64,000 nt of DNA, from NCBI RefSeq assembly GCF_902497555.1, contig NZ_CABVGP010000001.1, forward strand, positions 3,638,501-3,702,500, in the 5' to 3' direction. The translations under genes and the position numbers were made by a program. The DNA comes from Amycolatopsis camponoti (GTDB lineage Bacteria; Actinomycetota; Actinomycetes; Mycobacteriales; Pseudonocardiaceae). Within the stretch, counting starts at the first letter, position 1; each line of letters opens with the position of its first letter. The notes beneath the pieces were generated by a model. It saw only the letters and a program-made list of their open reading frames with translations. It ran no database searches and was not told the DNA's origin. Positions 22,003 through 31,343 of this stretch are shown one piece after another.

Positions 22003-22971
22003 ATGCAGGACTTCGCGGACCGCACCGAGCCGCACCGGCGGGAGCTGCTGGTGCACTGCTACCGCATGCTCGGCTCGGTGCACGAGGCCGAGGACCTGGT
22101 GCAGGACACGCTCGTCCGCGCCTGGAAGGCGTGGGACGGCTACGACCCGGCCCGCGCGTCGGTGCGCACCTGGCTCTACCGGATCGCGACGAACGCCTGC
22201 CTCACGGCGCTGGAAGGCCGCGCGCGGCGGCCGCTGCCCTCGGGCCTCGGCCGCCCGAGCGAAGACGCGGACGCGCCGCTGACGCCGTCGTTCGAGATCC
22301 CGTGGCTGCAGCCGTTCCCGGACGCCCGCCTGGACGACCCCGGCCTGCGCCTGGCGCGCCGGGGCACGCTCCGGCTGGCGCTGCTCGCGGCGATGCAGAC
22401 GCTGCCGCCCAAGCAGCGCGCGGTGCTGATCCTGCGGGACGTCCTGGAGTTCAGTGCCGCCGAGGTGGCCGGCTTCCTGGAAACGACGCCCGCCGCGGTC
22501 AACAGCGCGCTCCAGCGCGCCCGCGCGGGTCTCGGCGACGTCTCGGCGGACGCGGTCCCGGAGCCGGACGACTCGGCGGTCGAGGCGGTCCTCGACCGCT
22601 ACGTCCGGGCGTTCGAATCCGCCGACGTCGCGGGCCTGGTCGGGCTGCTGACCGACGACGTCGTGATGGAGATGCCGCCGGTGCCGCTGTGGTTCCGCGG
22701 CCGCGACGGCTACGGCCGGTTCCTCGAGCGGCTGTTCGCGATGCGCGGCCCGGACTGGCGGATGACGCGCACCACCGCCAACGGCCAGCCCGCGCTGGTC
22801 GCCTACTGCCGCGACGACGCCGGGGTGTACCGGCTGCACACCCTGCAGGTGTTCACCGTCGACCGGGGGCGCGTCGCGCACAACGTCGTGTTCGCCGATC
22901 CCTCCGTGCTGGCCCTGTTCGACCTCCCCGCGGCTCAGCCGGCGGCGCGGGCCTCCGACGGACGGCCGTAG
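22003..22971 (+). CDS. ECF sigma factor with SnoaL-like C-terminal domain
   Basis: 322 aa with GGGAGGGG before the ATG. Sigma region 2 is clear (LLVHCYRMLGSVHEAEDLVQDTLVRAWK), then region 4 (LPPKQRAVLILRDVLEFSAAEVAGFLETT), and a SnoaL-like domain of about 130 residues (VEAVLDRYVRAFESADVAGLVGLL). In this ECF group the extra domain takes the place of an anti-sigma factor and controls activity by itself. No anti-sigma gene is nearby, consistent with that. A paralogue of the same layout is at 55564-56553. Confidence 0.92.
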   Translation: MQDFADRTEPHRRELLVHCYRMLGSVHEAEDLVQDTLVRAWKAWDGYDPARASVRTWLYRIATNACLTALEGRARRPLPSGLGRPSEDADAPLTPSFEIPWLQPFPDARLDDPGLRLARRGTLRLALLAAMQTLPPKQRAVLILRDVLEFSAAEVAGFLETTPAAVNSALQRARAGLGDVSADAVPEPDDSAVEAVLDRYVRAFESADVAGLVGLLTDDVVMEMPPVPLWFRGRDGYGRFLERLFAMRGPDWRMTRTTANGQPALVAYCRDDAGVYRLHTLQVFTVDRGRVAHNVVFADPSVLALFDLPAAQPAARASDGRP

Positions 22972-23399
22972 GCGCCGCCGTCGCTGCTGCGCTGCAGCAG
23001 GCCTTCGTCGATCAGGTACCGGCGCAGCGTCGCGTGGTCGTCGTGGACCATCGTCAGCTTCTCGCGGACGTCCTGCTCGGTGTAGAGCCGGCCCGGCTCG
23101 AAGCGCTCGGCGAGGTGGGCGAGCAGCAGCTGCCGCCGCTTGCCGGAGTGCGGGATGGTGATGAGCCTGCCGCGACGGAACAGCCCGTCGAGCGGGTCGG
23201 CCGGGGCCTTGGCGAGCGCCTCGCGGAACACCTCGGGCACGGCCCGGTAGGTGTCTCCCTCCACCGTGACCAGCCCCGCGTCGACCAGCCGCTTCACGAG
23301 TTTGGCGCCGTCGGCCGGGAGCCCCGCGCAGATCCGGGCGAACAGCTGGAGACGGGCGGGGTCGGCGAGGGCGGAGACCAGCGCTTCCGGTGAGGCCAT
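22935..23399 (-). CDS. DUF2087-domain putative transcriptional regulator
   Basis: 154 aa. An N-terminal winged-helix-like part (LVSALADPARLQLFARICAG) resembles ArsR DNA-binding domains, and the C-terminal half is a DUF2087 domain (IPHSGKRRQLLLAHLAERFEPGRLYTE, HDDHATLRRYLIDEGLLQRS). Function is not established. It overlaps the end of the convergent sigma-factor gene by 37 bp and is divergent from a MarR gene whose promoter lies in the 78-bp gap. Confidence 0.8.
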   Translation of the reverse strand: MASPEALVSALADPARLQLFARICAGLPADGAKLVKRLVDAGLVTVEGDTYRAVPEVFREALAKAPADPLDGLFRRGRLITIPHSGKRRQLLLAHLAERFEPGRLYTEQDVREKLTMVHDDHATLRRYLIDEGLLQRSSDGGAYGRPSEARAAG

Positions 23400-23442
23400 G
23401 GCGGGAAAGCCTACTCGAACTCCGGGTGCTCGTCCCGGAAAT

Positions 23443-23476
23443 TCGACAGGGTCAACTGATAAGTCTAGGCTGTCGA
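23443..23476 (+). promoter_or_regulatory. Leaderless promoter and inverted repeat of the MarR gene
   Basis: TCGACA (-35, 23443-23448), 17 bp, then TAGGCT (-10, 23466-23471), six bases before the ATG at 23478: an almost ideal leaderless promoter. TCGACAG and CTGTCGA (23443-23449 and 23470-23476) form an inverted repeat around it, so MarR binding would cover both promoter elements. Confidence 0.65.
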
Positions 23477-23477
23477 T

Positions 23478-23921
23478 ATGGGCTCGAAGACGGTTCCCGC
23501 TCCGGCGGTCGCGGCCGCGCAGACGTTGCGCGTGCTCGTCGGCCGGCTGCGGCGGAAGATGATGGACGCGACGGCGGTCGGTGACCTGACGTCCGCGCAG
23601 GCCTCGGCGCTCGCCCGGCTCGTGCTCAACGAGCCGGCGACGGCGAGCGTGCTGGCCGGCGCGGAGAAGGTGCGCCCGCAGTCGATGGCGGCGACCGTGG
23701 CCGCGCTGGAGAAGCTCGGCTTGGTCCGCCGTGAGGACGACCCGGACGACGGCCGCCGTCAGCTGCTCTTCCTCACGACCGAAGGGCGCGCGTACGCGCA
23801 GGGTGCCCGGGCCTCCCGGCACGAATGGCTGGCCCGGACCCTCGCCGAGGGGCTCACCGAGGACGAGCTGGCCGTGGTCAACGAGGCACTGGCCCTGCTC
23901 GGCCGCGTCGTCGAGGCATGA
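23478..23921 (+). CDS. MarR-family transcriptional regulator
   Basis: 147 aa. Winged-helix core with ASVLAGAEKVRPQSMAATVAALEKLGLVRREDDPDDGRRQL, the MarR recognition helix and wing (Asp-Arg pattern), and long flanking dimerisation helices. Its TGA overlaps the ATG of the MFS gene (ATGA), so regulator and transporter are co-translated. The inverted repeat over its own promoter indicates autorepression relieved by a small ligand, probably also the transporter's substrate. Confidence 0.9.
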   Translation: MGSKTVPAPAVAAAQTLRVLVGRLRRKMMDATAVGDLTSAQASALARLVLNEPATASVLAGAEKVRPQSMAATVAALEKLGLVRREDDPDDGRRQLLFLTTEGRAYAQGARASRHEWLARTLAEGLTEDELAVVNEALALLGRVVEA

Positions 23922-25312
23922 CGACCCGGGAGCGGATGCGCGACGGCTTCGACCGGAAGCTGCTCGCCCCGCTGATCTCCGGTGCGGTGCTCAACCCGGT
24001 CAACTCGACGATCATCGCGGTCGCGCTGGTGCCCATCGGCGTCGCGTTCGGGCAGCCGGCGTCGGCGACCGCGTGGCTGATCTCCGCGCTCTACCTGGCC
24101 ACCGCGGTCGGGCAACCGGTGGCCGGACGCCTGATCGACCGCTACGGCCCGCGGCGCGTGTTCCTCCCGTCGACGGCGCTCGTCGGGCTGGCGGGGGTGA
24201 TCGGCACGCTCGCGCCGAACCTCGCGGTGCTGATCGTCGCGCGGGTCGTCCTCGGCTTCGGCACGTGCGCCGGCTACCCGGCGGCGATGCGGCTGACCCG
24301 CGACGAGAGCGACCGCACCGGTCGCGACAGTCCCGCGTCCGTGCTCACGGTGCTGGCGATCTCCACCCAGACGATCTCCGTGGTCGGCCCGGCGCTGGGC
24401 GGCCTGCTCATCGGCGTCGGCGGCTGGCGCGCGACCTTCGCCCTCAACATCCCGATCGCCCTGGCCGCCTTCGTCCTCGGCGCCCGCCGGTTCCCCAAGA
24501 CGGCGAGGCCCGCGCCGACGGGCTCGTTCGACCTCGACTTCCCCGGCATGGCGCTGTTCGCCGGCACGCTCGTCTCGCTGCTGCTGTTCCTGATGCACCC
24601 GGGCGCGGGGGACTGGTACCTGCTCGCGATCGCCGTCGCGGGGGCCGCCGGTTTCGCCGGGCGCGAGCTGACCCACGCCCACCCGTTCATCGACCTGCGG
24701 CTGCTCGGCCGCAACGGCCCGCTGCTGCGCACCTACGGCCGCGCGCTGCTGGCCTACGTCATCGCGTACAGCTTCCTCTACGGCTACACGCAATGGCTCG
24801 AGCACGGCCGCGGGCTGTCGGCGACCGAAGCCGGCCTCGCCACCCTGCCGCTGTTCGCGACCGGGATCCTCGTGTCGCTGCTCACCGGGCGGCGCGAAGC
24901 GGTCCGCGGCAAGCTGGCCGTCGCCGCGCTCGGGCAGCTCGCCGGGTGCGCGCTGCTGCTGACGCTCGACTCCTCCGCCGCGGTCTGGCTGCTCGTCGTC
25001 GTCGCGCTCGTGGCCGGGGTGCCGCAGGGGCTGAACAGCCTCGCGCTGCAGAACTCCGTGTACCGCCAGGCGAATCCCGACGACATCGGCGCGTCGGCCG
25101 GGCTGCTGCGCACCTTCGGCTACCTCGGCGCGATCGTCTCTTCCGCGCTGCAGGGCGCCCTCTTCGGAACCGCCGCCGACACCGGCGGGCTGCACGACCT
25201 CGCGCTGCTGCTCCTCGGCATCGGCGTGGTCTTCCTGGCCGTCACCGTGTTCGACCGTTCCCTGTCCCGAAGCACCACCACCCGACCCGAGAAAGCCGAG
25301 AACGATGCCTGA
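23918..25312 (+). CDS. MFS transporter in a MarR operon
   Basis: 464 aa, about 12-14 membrane segments. The helix 2-3 loop GRLIDRYGPRRVFLPS is the MFS signature and SVVGPALGGLLIGVGGWRATF is a motif C-like segment of exporters. I start it at the ATG that overlaps the MarR stop; the reading frame is open further upstream but that part has no transporter-like sequence. It overlaps the following hydrolase gene by 8 bp. Export of a drug-like compound is the likely job. Confidence 0.88.
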   Translation: MTTRERMRDGFDRKLLAPLISGAVLNPVNSTIIAVALVPIGVAFGQPASATAWLISALYLATAVGQPVAGRLIDRYGPRRVFLPSTALVGLAGVIGTLAPNLAVLIVARVVLGFGTCAGYPAAMRLTRDESDRTGRDSPASVLTVLAISTQTISVVGPALGGLLIGVGGWRATFALNIPIALAAFVLGARRFPKTARPAPTGSFDLDFPGMALFAGTLVSLLLFLMHPGAGDWYLLAIAVAGAAGFAGRELTHAHPFIDLRLLGRNGPLLRTYGRALLAYVIAYSFLYGYTQWLEHGRGLSATEAGLATLPLFATGILVSLLTGRREAVRGKLAVAALGQLAGCALLLTLDSSAAVWLLVVVALVAGVPQGLNSLALQNSVYRQANPDDIGASAGLLRTFGYLGAIVSSALQGALFGTAADTGGLHDLALLLLGIGVVFLAVTVFDRSLSRSTTTRPEKAENDA

Positions 25313-25907
25313 GCAGAACCCCGCGCTCGACCCGAACCGCACCGCGCTGCTGGTGATGGACTACCAGGAGGGGATCGTCGCCCAGCTGCCCGACGCCGGC
25401 GCGCTGCTCGACCGCGTGACCGCCGTCGTCGACGACGTCCGCGGGCGCGGCGCCCACGTCGGCTGGGTGCGCGTCGGCTTCGACGACGCCGAGTTCGACG
25501 CGATCCCCGAGACCAGCATGTTCGCCCCGTACGCGGCCGCCCCCGAACACCGGGCGGTGATGCGCGCCGACGGGCCCGCGACGCGGATCCACGCCGCGTT
25601 CGCGCCGCGGCCCGAGGACGTCCGGGTGCGCAAGATCCGCGTCGGCGCCTTCTCCACCACGGACCTCGAACAGCAGCTGGAAAAGCGCGGGATCACCACC
25701 CTGGTCCTCGCCGGCATCAGCACCAGCGGCGTCGTGCTGAGCACCGTCCGCGAGGCGATGGACCGCGACTACCGGATAGCCGTCCTGCGCGACGGCTGTG
25801 CCGACCGCGAGCGGGAGACGCACGACTTCCTGACCGGCACGCTGTTCCCCCGCACCGCCACCGTCGTGGACGTGGCCGAGCTGGGCGGCCTCTGGGACGT
25901 CCAGTAG
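25305..25907 (+). CDS. Isochorismatase-like hydrolase lacking the catalytic Cys
   Basis: 200 aa. The fold markers are present: ALLVMDYQEG with Asp19 and the conserved Lys at about 110 (RVRKIRVGAF). The position of the nucleophilic Cys (GVxTNxCV) reads GISTSGVV, with Val at residue 143. Cysteine hydrolysis of amides is therefore unlikely; EntB/PhzD-type isochorismatases also work without this Cys, so a vinyl-ether or other chemistry remains possible. It is the third gene of the MarR-MFS operon, with an 8-bp overlap, and may act on the exported compound. Confidence 0.8.
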   Translation: MPEQNPALDPNRTALLVMDYQEGIVAQLPDAGALLDRVTAVVDDVRGRGAHVGWVRVGFDDAEFDAIPETSMFAPYAAAPEHRAVMRADGPATRIHAAFAPRPEDVRVRKIRVGAFSTTDLEQQLEKRGITTLVLAGISTSGVVLSTVREAMDRDYRIAVLRDGCADRERETHDFLTGTLFPRTATVVDVAELGGLWDVQ

Positions 25908-25910
25908 GTT
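25905..25910 (+). promoter_or_regulatory. Possible leaderless -10 box for the FAAL operon
   Basis: TAGGTT begins with the TAG stop of the hydrolase gene and ends six bases before the GTG of the acyl-AMP ligase, the spacing seen for other leaderless starts in this window. No good -35 is seen. It would let the ligase operon be expressed apart from the MarR unit. Confidence 0.4.
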
Positions 25911-25916
25911 GCGTTC

Positions 25917-27563
25917 GTGCCCCGTCCGCCCGAGACCGTGCCCGGCGAGGTGCTGCGCGCCTCGATCGTGGACCGGCTGTTCGCCCGCGCGGACGATGTT
26001 CGGCCGCTGTTCACCCACCAGGACCACACCCACGACGCCGAGCACACGCTGACGTGGGCGGAGTTCGCCGCCCGCGTCCGCGTGGTCGCGGGCGGGCTGC
26101 GCCAGGTCGCGGAGCCGGGGGAGCGGGTCGCCGTCCTCGCCGGGCAGGAGCTCGCCTACCCGCTCGCGTTCTTCGGTGCGCTGGCGGCGGGCATGATCGC
26201 CGTTCCGCTGATGCCGCCGGGGAACCGAGCGCAGGCCGAGCGGCTCGGCGGAGTCCTGGCTGACTCCGGCGCACGCGTGTGGCTGACGTCGTCGGCCGCG
26301 GCGGCGCGGGTCCGCGAGTTCGGGGCACCCGGCGACCTGCTGGTGGCCGACGAGCTGACCGGGCCGGGCGCCGACCCGGTGCCGGTCGAGCCGGAAAGCC
26401 CGGCGTACCTGCAGTACACGTCGGGCTCGACGCGGGAGCCGGCCGGCGCGGTGATCCCGCACCGGGCCATCGTCGCCGCGTGCTGGCAGGGCAGCCGGGC
26501 CTACGCCGTCGACGAGGGCACGACCTGCGCGGGCTGGATCCCGTTCTTCCACGACATGGGCCTGATCCAGCTGCTGTGCCTGCCGGTCTTCGCCGGCGGG
26601 CGGGCGGTGTTCATGGCCCCGGCCGAGTTCGTGCACCGGCCCCGGCGGTGGCTGCGGCAGATGGCCGACTACCCCGCGGTGTTCACCGCCGCGCCGAACT
26701 TCGCCTACGACCTCGCGGCCGACGCCGGCCCCGGTGACGACGACCTGGACCTCTCGGACGTCCGGGTCGCGCTCAACGGTGCCGAGCCCGTCCGCCCGCG
26801 CACGGTGGAGCGCTTTCTCGAGGTCTTCGGCCCGCACGGCTTCCGGCGCGGGGCGTACCGGCCGTCCTACGGGCTCGCCGAAGCCACCGTCTACGTCGCG
26901 AGCGCGGGCGAAGAAGGTCCGCGCGGCGCGAGGTTCGACCGGGAAGCCCTTGCTCAGGGCCGAGTGGTCGAAATCGTCGACGGACAGGAGCTCCTGTCGG
27001 TCGGCCGTCCGGTCGGGCAGCAGGTGCGGATCGTCCACGAGGGACACGAGCAGCCCGAAGGTTCGGTCGGCGAGATCTGGATCCACGGCGCGAACGTCGC
27101 GACCGGCTACTGGGGCCGGGGCGACGCGGCCGCGTTCGACGCCACGCTCGACGGCGTCGGCGGCTGGCTGCGCACCGGCGACCTCGGCGTGGTGCACCGC
27201 GGCGACCTCTACGTCACCGGCCGGCTCAAGGACCTCATCGTCGTCGACGGCCGCAACTTCCACCCGCAGGACATCGAGGCGGCGGCGGGCGAGGCCCACC
27301 CGGCGGTCCGCCGCGACCGCGTCGCCGCGTTCGGCGTCGCCGACGAGGACGGTGAGGGCGCGGTGGTGGTGGCGGAATGGGCGCGCGACGCTGACGCGGA
27401 CCTCAAAGAGGTGACCCGCGCGGTGCTGCGCGCGGTGTCCCGCGAGCACGATCTCACGCTCCGTGCGGTACATCTGGTCCCTTCCGGCGGACTTCCGCGC
27501 ACATCGAGTGGCAAGGTCGCCCGGTCGGCGGCCAAGGCACGTTATGGTGACGTCCGTGGGTGA
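25917..27563 (+). CDS. Fatty acyl-AMP ligase (FAAL)
   Basis: 548 aa, GTG start. Adenylate-forming motifs are in order: YTSGSTREPAGAVIPH (about 167-182), WIPFFHDMGLIQLL (207-220), SYGLAEATVYV, WLRTGDLG and GRLKDLIVVDGRNFHPQDIE, with SGKVARSAAK at the end. The FHDMGLI and GLAEATV signatures mark the FAAL group, which makes acyl-adenylates and loads them on an acyl carrier protein rather than on CoA. The partner carrier gene overlaps its 3' end by 20 bp. No polyketide synthase or NRPS follows; instead come type VII secretion-type genes, which is unusual. Confidence 0.9.
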   Translation: MPRPPETVPGEVLRASIVDRLFARADDVRPLFTHQDHTHDAEHTLTWAEFAARVRVVAGGLRQVAEPGERVAVLAGQELAYPLAFFGALAAGMIAVPLMPPGNRAQAERLGGVLADSGARVWLTSSAAAARVREFGAPGDLLVADELTGPGADPVPVEPESPAYLQYTSGSTREPAGAVIPHRAIVAACWQGSRAYAVDEGTTCAGWIPFFHDMGLIQLLCLPVFAGGRAVFMAPAEFVHRPRRWLRQMADYPAVFTAAPNFAYDLAADAGPGDDDLDLSDVRVALNGAEPVRPRTVERFLEVFGPHGFRRGAYRPSYGLAEATVYVASAGEEGPRGARFDREALAQGRVVEIVDGQELLSVGRPVGQQVRIVHEGHEQPEGSVGEIWIHGANVATGYWGRGDAAAFDATLDGVGGWLRTGDLGVVHRGDLYVTGRLKDLIVVDGRNFHPQDIEAAAGEAHPAVRRDRVAAFGVADEDGEGAVVVAEWARDADADLKEVTRAVLRAVSREHDLTLRAVHLVPSGGLPRTSSGKVARSAAKARYGDVRG

Positions 27564-27813
27564 TCACCGCGCCGAGGTCACGAAGGTCGTCTCCGACACC
27601 TTCCGGCTCGACCCGGCCCGCGTCGAGCCCGACGCTCCGCTGGAGGAGCTCGGCATCGACTCGAAGGGCCGGATCAAGCTCCTGGCGGCGCTGGAGGTCT
27701 ATTACGGGGTGACGATCGACCTGGACGAGCTCGAGCGCTTCACCGACGTGGGCTCGGTGGCCGAGGTGCTCGCGGAAGCTCTGGGAACTGCAGGATCTGA
27801 GGAGAGGCGCTGA
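27544..27813 (+). CDS. Acyl carrier protein
   Basis: 89 aa. The phosphopantetheine site is in EELGIDSKGRIKLLAALE, with Ser40 in the DS motif, and the protein has the length and helix pattern of a free-standing carrier. I chose the ATG at 27544, which overlaps the ligase gene; a GTG three bases later would also serve. It is expected to receive the acyl chain from the adjacent FAAL. Only one base separates its stop from the next gene, so the secreted-protein genes are in the same transcript. Confidence 0.88.
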   Translation: MVTSVGDHRAEVTKVVSDTFRLDPARVEPDAPLEELGIDSKGRIKLLAALEVYYGVTIDLDELERFTDVGSVAEVLAEALGTAGSEERR

Positions 27814-27814
27814 A

Positions 27815-28132
27815 ATGAGCGGCGGGGGGTACACCGCGACGACGGAAGCGTTGTCGACGGCGTCCAAGACCATCGGGGACCTGGCGGAGCACCTGCTGGA
27901 CGACAACCCGGACCTGGAGACCCCGGCGGTCACCGCGGAGGGCTTCGGCAAGGCGCACAACGCCCACGCCGCGAAGTACACCGCCGGCGCGCAGGCGCTC
28001 TGGGCTGCGGTCTCCGGCTACAGCACCACGCTGAGCTCGTTCGGCACCAACCTCGGCACCGCCGGGTCGAGCTACAGCGCCAACGAGGACAACCAGTCGG
28101 GCGCCATCACCGACGCCGGGGGCTCGCTCTGA
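27815..28132 (+). CDS. Small type VII secretion target (WXG100/EspC-like)
   Basis: 105 aa with GGAG before the ATG. It is a Gly/Ala/Ser-rich helical protein, with two predicted helices and a C-terminal YSANE (residues 87-91), matching the YxxxD/E export signal of type VII substrates. A Trp at residue 63 lies between the helices but the WXG triplet is not exact. It likely pairs with the large downstream WXG protein, since such substrates are usually encoded as adjacent partners. No secretion ATPase or other ESX core gene is in this window. Confidence 0.7.
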   Translation: MSGGGYTATTEALSTASKTIGDLAEHLLDDNPDLETPAVTAEGFGKAHNAHAAKYTAGAQALWAAVSGYSTTLSSFGTNLGTAGSSYSANEDNQSGAITDAGGSL

Positions 28133-31100
28133 TGGCCGAAAAGAAGAAGTGGTCCGACGTCAAGGCGATCCTCGACGACCCGAGCGTCCCCGCCGGGCAG
28201 AAGAGCGCGCTGATCAGCAGCTGGCTGCGGGAGAACCCGCCACCGCCGCCGTTCCTGGCCGACCAGGAACCGGACGACATCAAGCAGAAGCGGCAGGAAG
28301 CCGAGAAGTACGCCGGCGCCTACAACGCCAACCCGCTCTTCGCCGGGCAGTCGGTGGACGAGGCCTACGACAAGGCCAAGTCGAGCGGTGACCAGAACTC
28401 GTACAACGAGGATCAGGAAAAGAAGGCCGTCGACGACGGCAAGACGAAGCTCAACGACACGAAGCCGCCCGCCGCCGGCGAGAACGGCGGCGAATCCACC
28501 GGCACGAAGACGTCGGACGAAATCTTCGACGCCGCCGCGCCCGCGCTGAAGCTGTTCGAGACCTTCGGGTCGCTGCTGGCGAAGATCCCCGACGACTGCC
28601 GCGGCAACACCCGCGCGCTCGACCTCGACAAGGACATCCGCGCGCCGTTCGACGAGCAGCGCGGGATCAGCTTCAAGAACTTCGTCGACGACGCCGCGCA
28701 CTTCAAGACCGGCTCCGAGACGGTCGACCGGACGCTGGAGGACACCGGGTCCCAGCTCGGCAGCCTGTACAAGACGTGGAGCGGCGCCGGTGCCGACGCG
28801 GCGTCCGACACCTACAACGACAAGATCCAGCCGAAAGCGGCGAAGCTGTCCCAGACGCTCGGCGACTGCGGCGAAGCGACGCTGACCACCGCGACCACGG
28901 TGTTCCAGCTGTGCAAGGGCAAGGCCGACGCCGTCATCGGCATGTACACCGACCTGGTCGGCAAGGCCGACTACACGATGGCGCAGAAGGTCATCGCGGT
29001 CGCCAGCGGCGAGCACGGCAACGAGCAGGACCTGGCCCAGATCGCGGGCTGGATGGACCTCAACTTCGGCACCAACCTGGTCAAGACGCTCAACGACCAG
29101 GGCTGCTGCGACGGCGACGAGATCAAGAAGCACGGCCAGGACCTGGCCAAGCAGTGGATCCAGAACCAGTTCAACCCCGACATGTGGGATCGGCTCTACA
29201 AGGGCTTCGAGAAGACCTGCAAGGACACCAAGGACCTCGTCGACCAGGCGTACGACGCGCTCGACAAGGTCATGGGCAAGGTCAAGAACGAGTTCGAGGG
29301 CGTGTCCATGCCGGGCGGGTCCGGCTCGGGTGCTCCCGGCGGCGGTGCCACTGGTGGCGCGGGCGGCGGTCCGGGTGGCTCGGGCAACGGCTCGGGTTCC
29401 GGGTCCGGCTCGGGTGGTTCGGGTTCCGGTTCGGGCGGTTCGGGTTCGGGCGGCTCGGGGGCCGGTGGAGGCGGCGGCCAGGTGCCGCCGATTCCCGAAG
29501 GCAGCTCCGGCTCCGGTGGCAGCGGCCTCGGCGGCGGTTCGGGTGCCGGGGGCTCGGGTACCGACCTGCCCAGCGGCGCGGGCGGCGGCAGTGGTTCGGG
29601 CAGCGGTTCCGGGGCCGGCGGCGGCGGTTCGGTGCCGCCGATCCCCGACGTCTCCGGCGGCGGGTCCGGCTCGGGGAGCGGTTCGGGTTCCGGCGCCGGC
29701 TCGGGTGCCGGGGGTGGGGGCTCGGTGCCGCCGATCCCGGATCTGGACACGTCCTCCGGCGGCGGAGGTTCCGGCCTCGGCTCGGGCGGTGGCTCGGGTT
29801 CCGGCTCGGGTTCCGGTTCCGGTTCCGGTTCCGACGACACAGCGCCGTCGTCGGCGCAGTCGCAGGCCGACGCCGCCAAGGAGCAGGCGGCCGCGGCCGC
29901 CGAAGCGGCCAAGCAGAAGGCCGCGGACGCGCTGAAGGAGTTCAGCGGCGAAGGCATCAAGACCGACTCCGGCGAAGGCGCCGGCGGTCTCGGAGGCAGC
30001 GGTTCCGGCAGTGGCGAAGGCCTCGGCGGTGAAGGTCTCGGCAGCGGGTCCGGCACGGGCGGCGGTTCGGGGTCGGGCTCCGGTTCGGGTGGCGGGTCCG
30101 GCTCGGGTTCGGGTGGTTCCGGCGCCGACGACGGCAAGGCCGCGGCCGAGCAGGCCGCCGAAGAGGCGAAGCAGAAGGCGGCCGACGCGCTGAAGGAGTT
30201 CAGCGGCGAAGGGATCAAGACGGATTCCGGCGAGGGGGCCGGACTCGGCGACCTGCCGGGCGCCGACAAGGACGGCGACGGCAAGCCGGACAGCCCGCTG
30301 GGTGTCGACAAGGACGGGGACGGCAAGCCGGACAACCCGCTGGGCGTCGACAAGGACGGTGACGGCAAGCCGGACAACCCGCTGGGCGTCGACAAGGACG
30401 GCGACGGGAAGCCCGACGGCCTGCTCGGCGACGACAAGGACGGCGACGGGAAGCCCGACAAGGACGGCGACGACACCCCCGACACCCTGAAGGTCAAGCA
30501 GGGCGACAAGACCTTCGAGATGACCGAACCCGACCACGACGGGAAGATGGACATCAAGGTCGGCGAAGGGTCCGACGCCGCCAAGGACTTCAAGCTCGAC
30601 TGGTCCAAGGACGCCGACGGTCCACAAGGGACCGGCGACGACACGTACTGCCCCGGCCCCGACGGCAAGATCCACATCGAGGACGGCGACCTCAAGATCA
30701 CCGCCGAGCGGCCCGACGGCCCGGACGGCCCGACCGTCGTCACCGTCGACGACGGCAGCGGCACCCCGACCACCTACACCCTCGGCGAGGACGACAAGGC
30801 CTCCGGCGCCCTCGGCGACACCCCGGAAAAGAAGCTCGACGACCTGCCCACCCACCGCGGCACCCTCGAGGACCTGCCGGCGCACGACAGCGGCAGCGGC
30901 GGCGGGGACGGCCACGGAGGCGGCGGCCACGGCGGCGGTGCGCCGGCCGGCATCGGCGGCGGCTCCCACGGGGGCGCCGGCCTTTCGGCGGCCGGCCTCG
31001 GCTCGGTCGGCGAGGGAGCAACCGGCGGGCTCGGCGACACGCCGACGTCCGGCGGCGTCCACAGCGGCGTCGGCGCCACCCAGTCCCAGCCCGCGGCCGC

Positions 31101-31335
31101 GTTCGCCCCGGCCGGCGCGCCGACCGGGCCCGGCGGCCAGTCGGGGATGTCCGGGATGGGCGGCATGGGCGCGATGGGTGGTGCCCACGGCGGCGGCGGG
31201 GGAGGGGACACCGAGCGCCGGTCGTCCGCCTACCGGATCGACGGCGCGGTCTTCGACAACCTCGGTGAGCCCGGGCGCCGGATCATCGGCTCCCTCAACG
31301 ACGACGAAGACCCGCCGTCCGCCCGGACCTGGTAG
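28132..31335 (+). CDS. Large WXG-containing Gly/Ser-rich putative type VII-secreted protein
   Basis: 1,067 aa; its ATG shares a base with the preceding TGA. Residues 1-390 are helical, with a WXG motif (WSGAGADAA at 216-224) and YDALD (374-378), the YxxxD export signal, in the next helices; several Cys occur at 245-363. Residues 395-620 are mainly Gly-Ser repeats interrupted by VPPIP at 451, 501 and 532. Two copies of an alanine-rich helix ending [19 protein letters not shown] flank a second Gly-Ser block. Residues 712-781 hold five DKDGDGKPD units, then a folded domain and a Gly-rich tail with [14 protein letters not shown] infer a long, flexible surface protein that binds Ca2+. No enzyme domain is recognised. 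Confidence 0.75.
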   Translation: MAEKKKWSDVKAILDDPSVPAGQKSALISSWLRENPPPPPFLADQEPDDIKQKRQEAEKYAGAYNANPLFAGQSVDEAYDKAKSSGDQNSYNEDQEKKAVDDGKTKLNDTKPPAAGENGGESTGTKTSDEIFDAAAPALKLFETFGSLLAKIPDDCRGNTRALDLDKDIRAPFDEQRGISFKNFVDDAAHFKTGSETVDRTLEDTGSQLGSLYKTWSGAGADAASDTYNDKIQPKAAKLSQTLGDCGEATLTTATTVFQLCKGKADAVIGMYTDLVGKADYTMAQKVIAVASGEHGNEQDLAQIAGWMDLNFGTNLVKTLNDQGCCDGDEIKKHGQDLAKQWIQNQFNPDMWDRLYKGFEKTCKDTKDLVDQAYDALDKVMGKVKNEFEGVSMPGGSGSGAPGGGATGGAGGGPGGSGNGSGSGSGSGGSGSGSGGSGSGGSGAGGGGGQVPPIPEGSSGSGGSGLGGGSGAGGSGTDLPSGAGGGSGSGSGSGAGGGGSVPPIPDVSGGGSGSGSGSGSGAGSGAGGGGSVPPIPDLDTSSGGGGSGLGSGGGSGSGSGSGSGSGSDDTAPSSAQSQADAAKEQAAAAAEAAKQKAADALKEFSGEGIKTDSGEGAGGLGGSGSGSGEGLGGEGLGSGSGTGGGSGSGSGSGGGSGSGSGGSGADDGKAAAEQAAEEAKQKAADALKEFSGEGIKTDSGEGAGLGDLPGADKDGDGKPDSPLGVDKDGDGKPDNPLGVDKDGDGKPDNPLGVDKDGDGKPDGLLGDDKDGDGKPDKDGDDTPDTLKVKQGDKTFEMTEPDHDGKMDIKVGEGSDAAKDFKLDWSKDADGPQGTGDDTYCPGPDGKIHIEDGDLKITAERPDGPDGPTVVTVDDGSGTPTTYTLGEDDKASGALGDTPEKKLDDLPTHRGTLEDLPAHDSGSGGGDGHGGGGHGGGAPAGIGGGSHGGAGLSAAGLGSVGEGATGGLGDTPTSGGVHSGVGATQSQPAAAFAPAGAPTGPGGQSGMSGMGGMGAMGGAHGGGGGGDTERRSSAYRIDGAVFDNLGEPGRRIIGSLNDDEDPPSARTW
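30265..30474 (+). repeat. Five 42-bp tandem units encoding DKDGDGKPD calcium-binding-type repeats
   Basis: Units begin at 30265, 30307, 30349, 30391 and 30433, each coding for 14 residues of the form DKDGDGKPD followed by a PLGV-like linker. The DxDGDGxxD spacing matches thrombospondin-type-3 and dockerin-like calcium loops. The nucleotide copies differ at synonymous positions, so the protein pattern seems to be under selection. Confidence 0.85.
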
Positions 31336-31343
31336 GAGGACGC

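Noticed and set aside
29300..30130. Dense short repeats considered as a CRISPR array
   Set aside because: They are in-frame Gly-Ser codons without constant repeat and unique spacer structure, and no cas gene is present.
28072..31188. Long open frame opposite the Gly/Ser-rich protein
   Set aside because: Its repeats simply mirror the Gly/Ser and Asp codons of the real gene, which has a start overlap and WXG domain.
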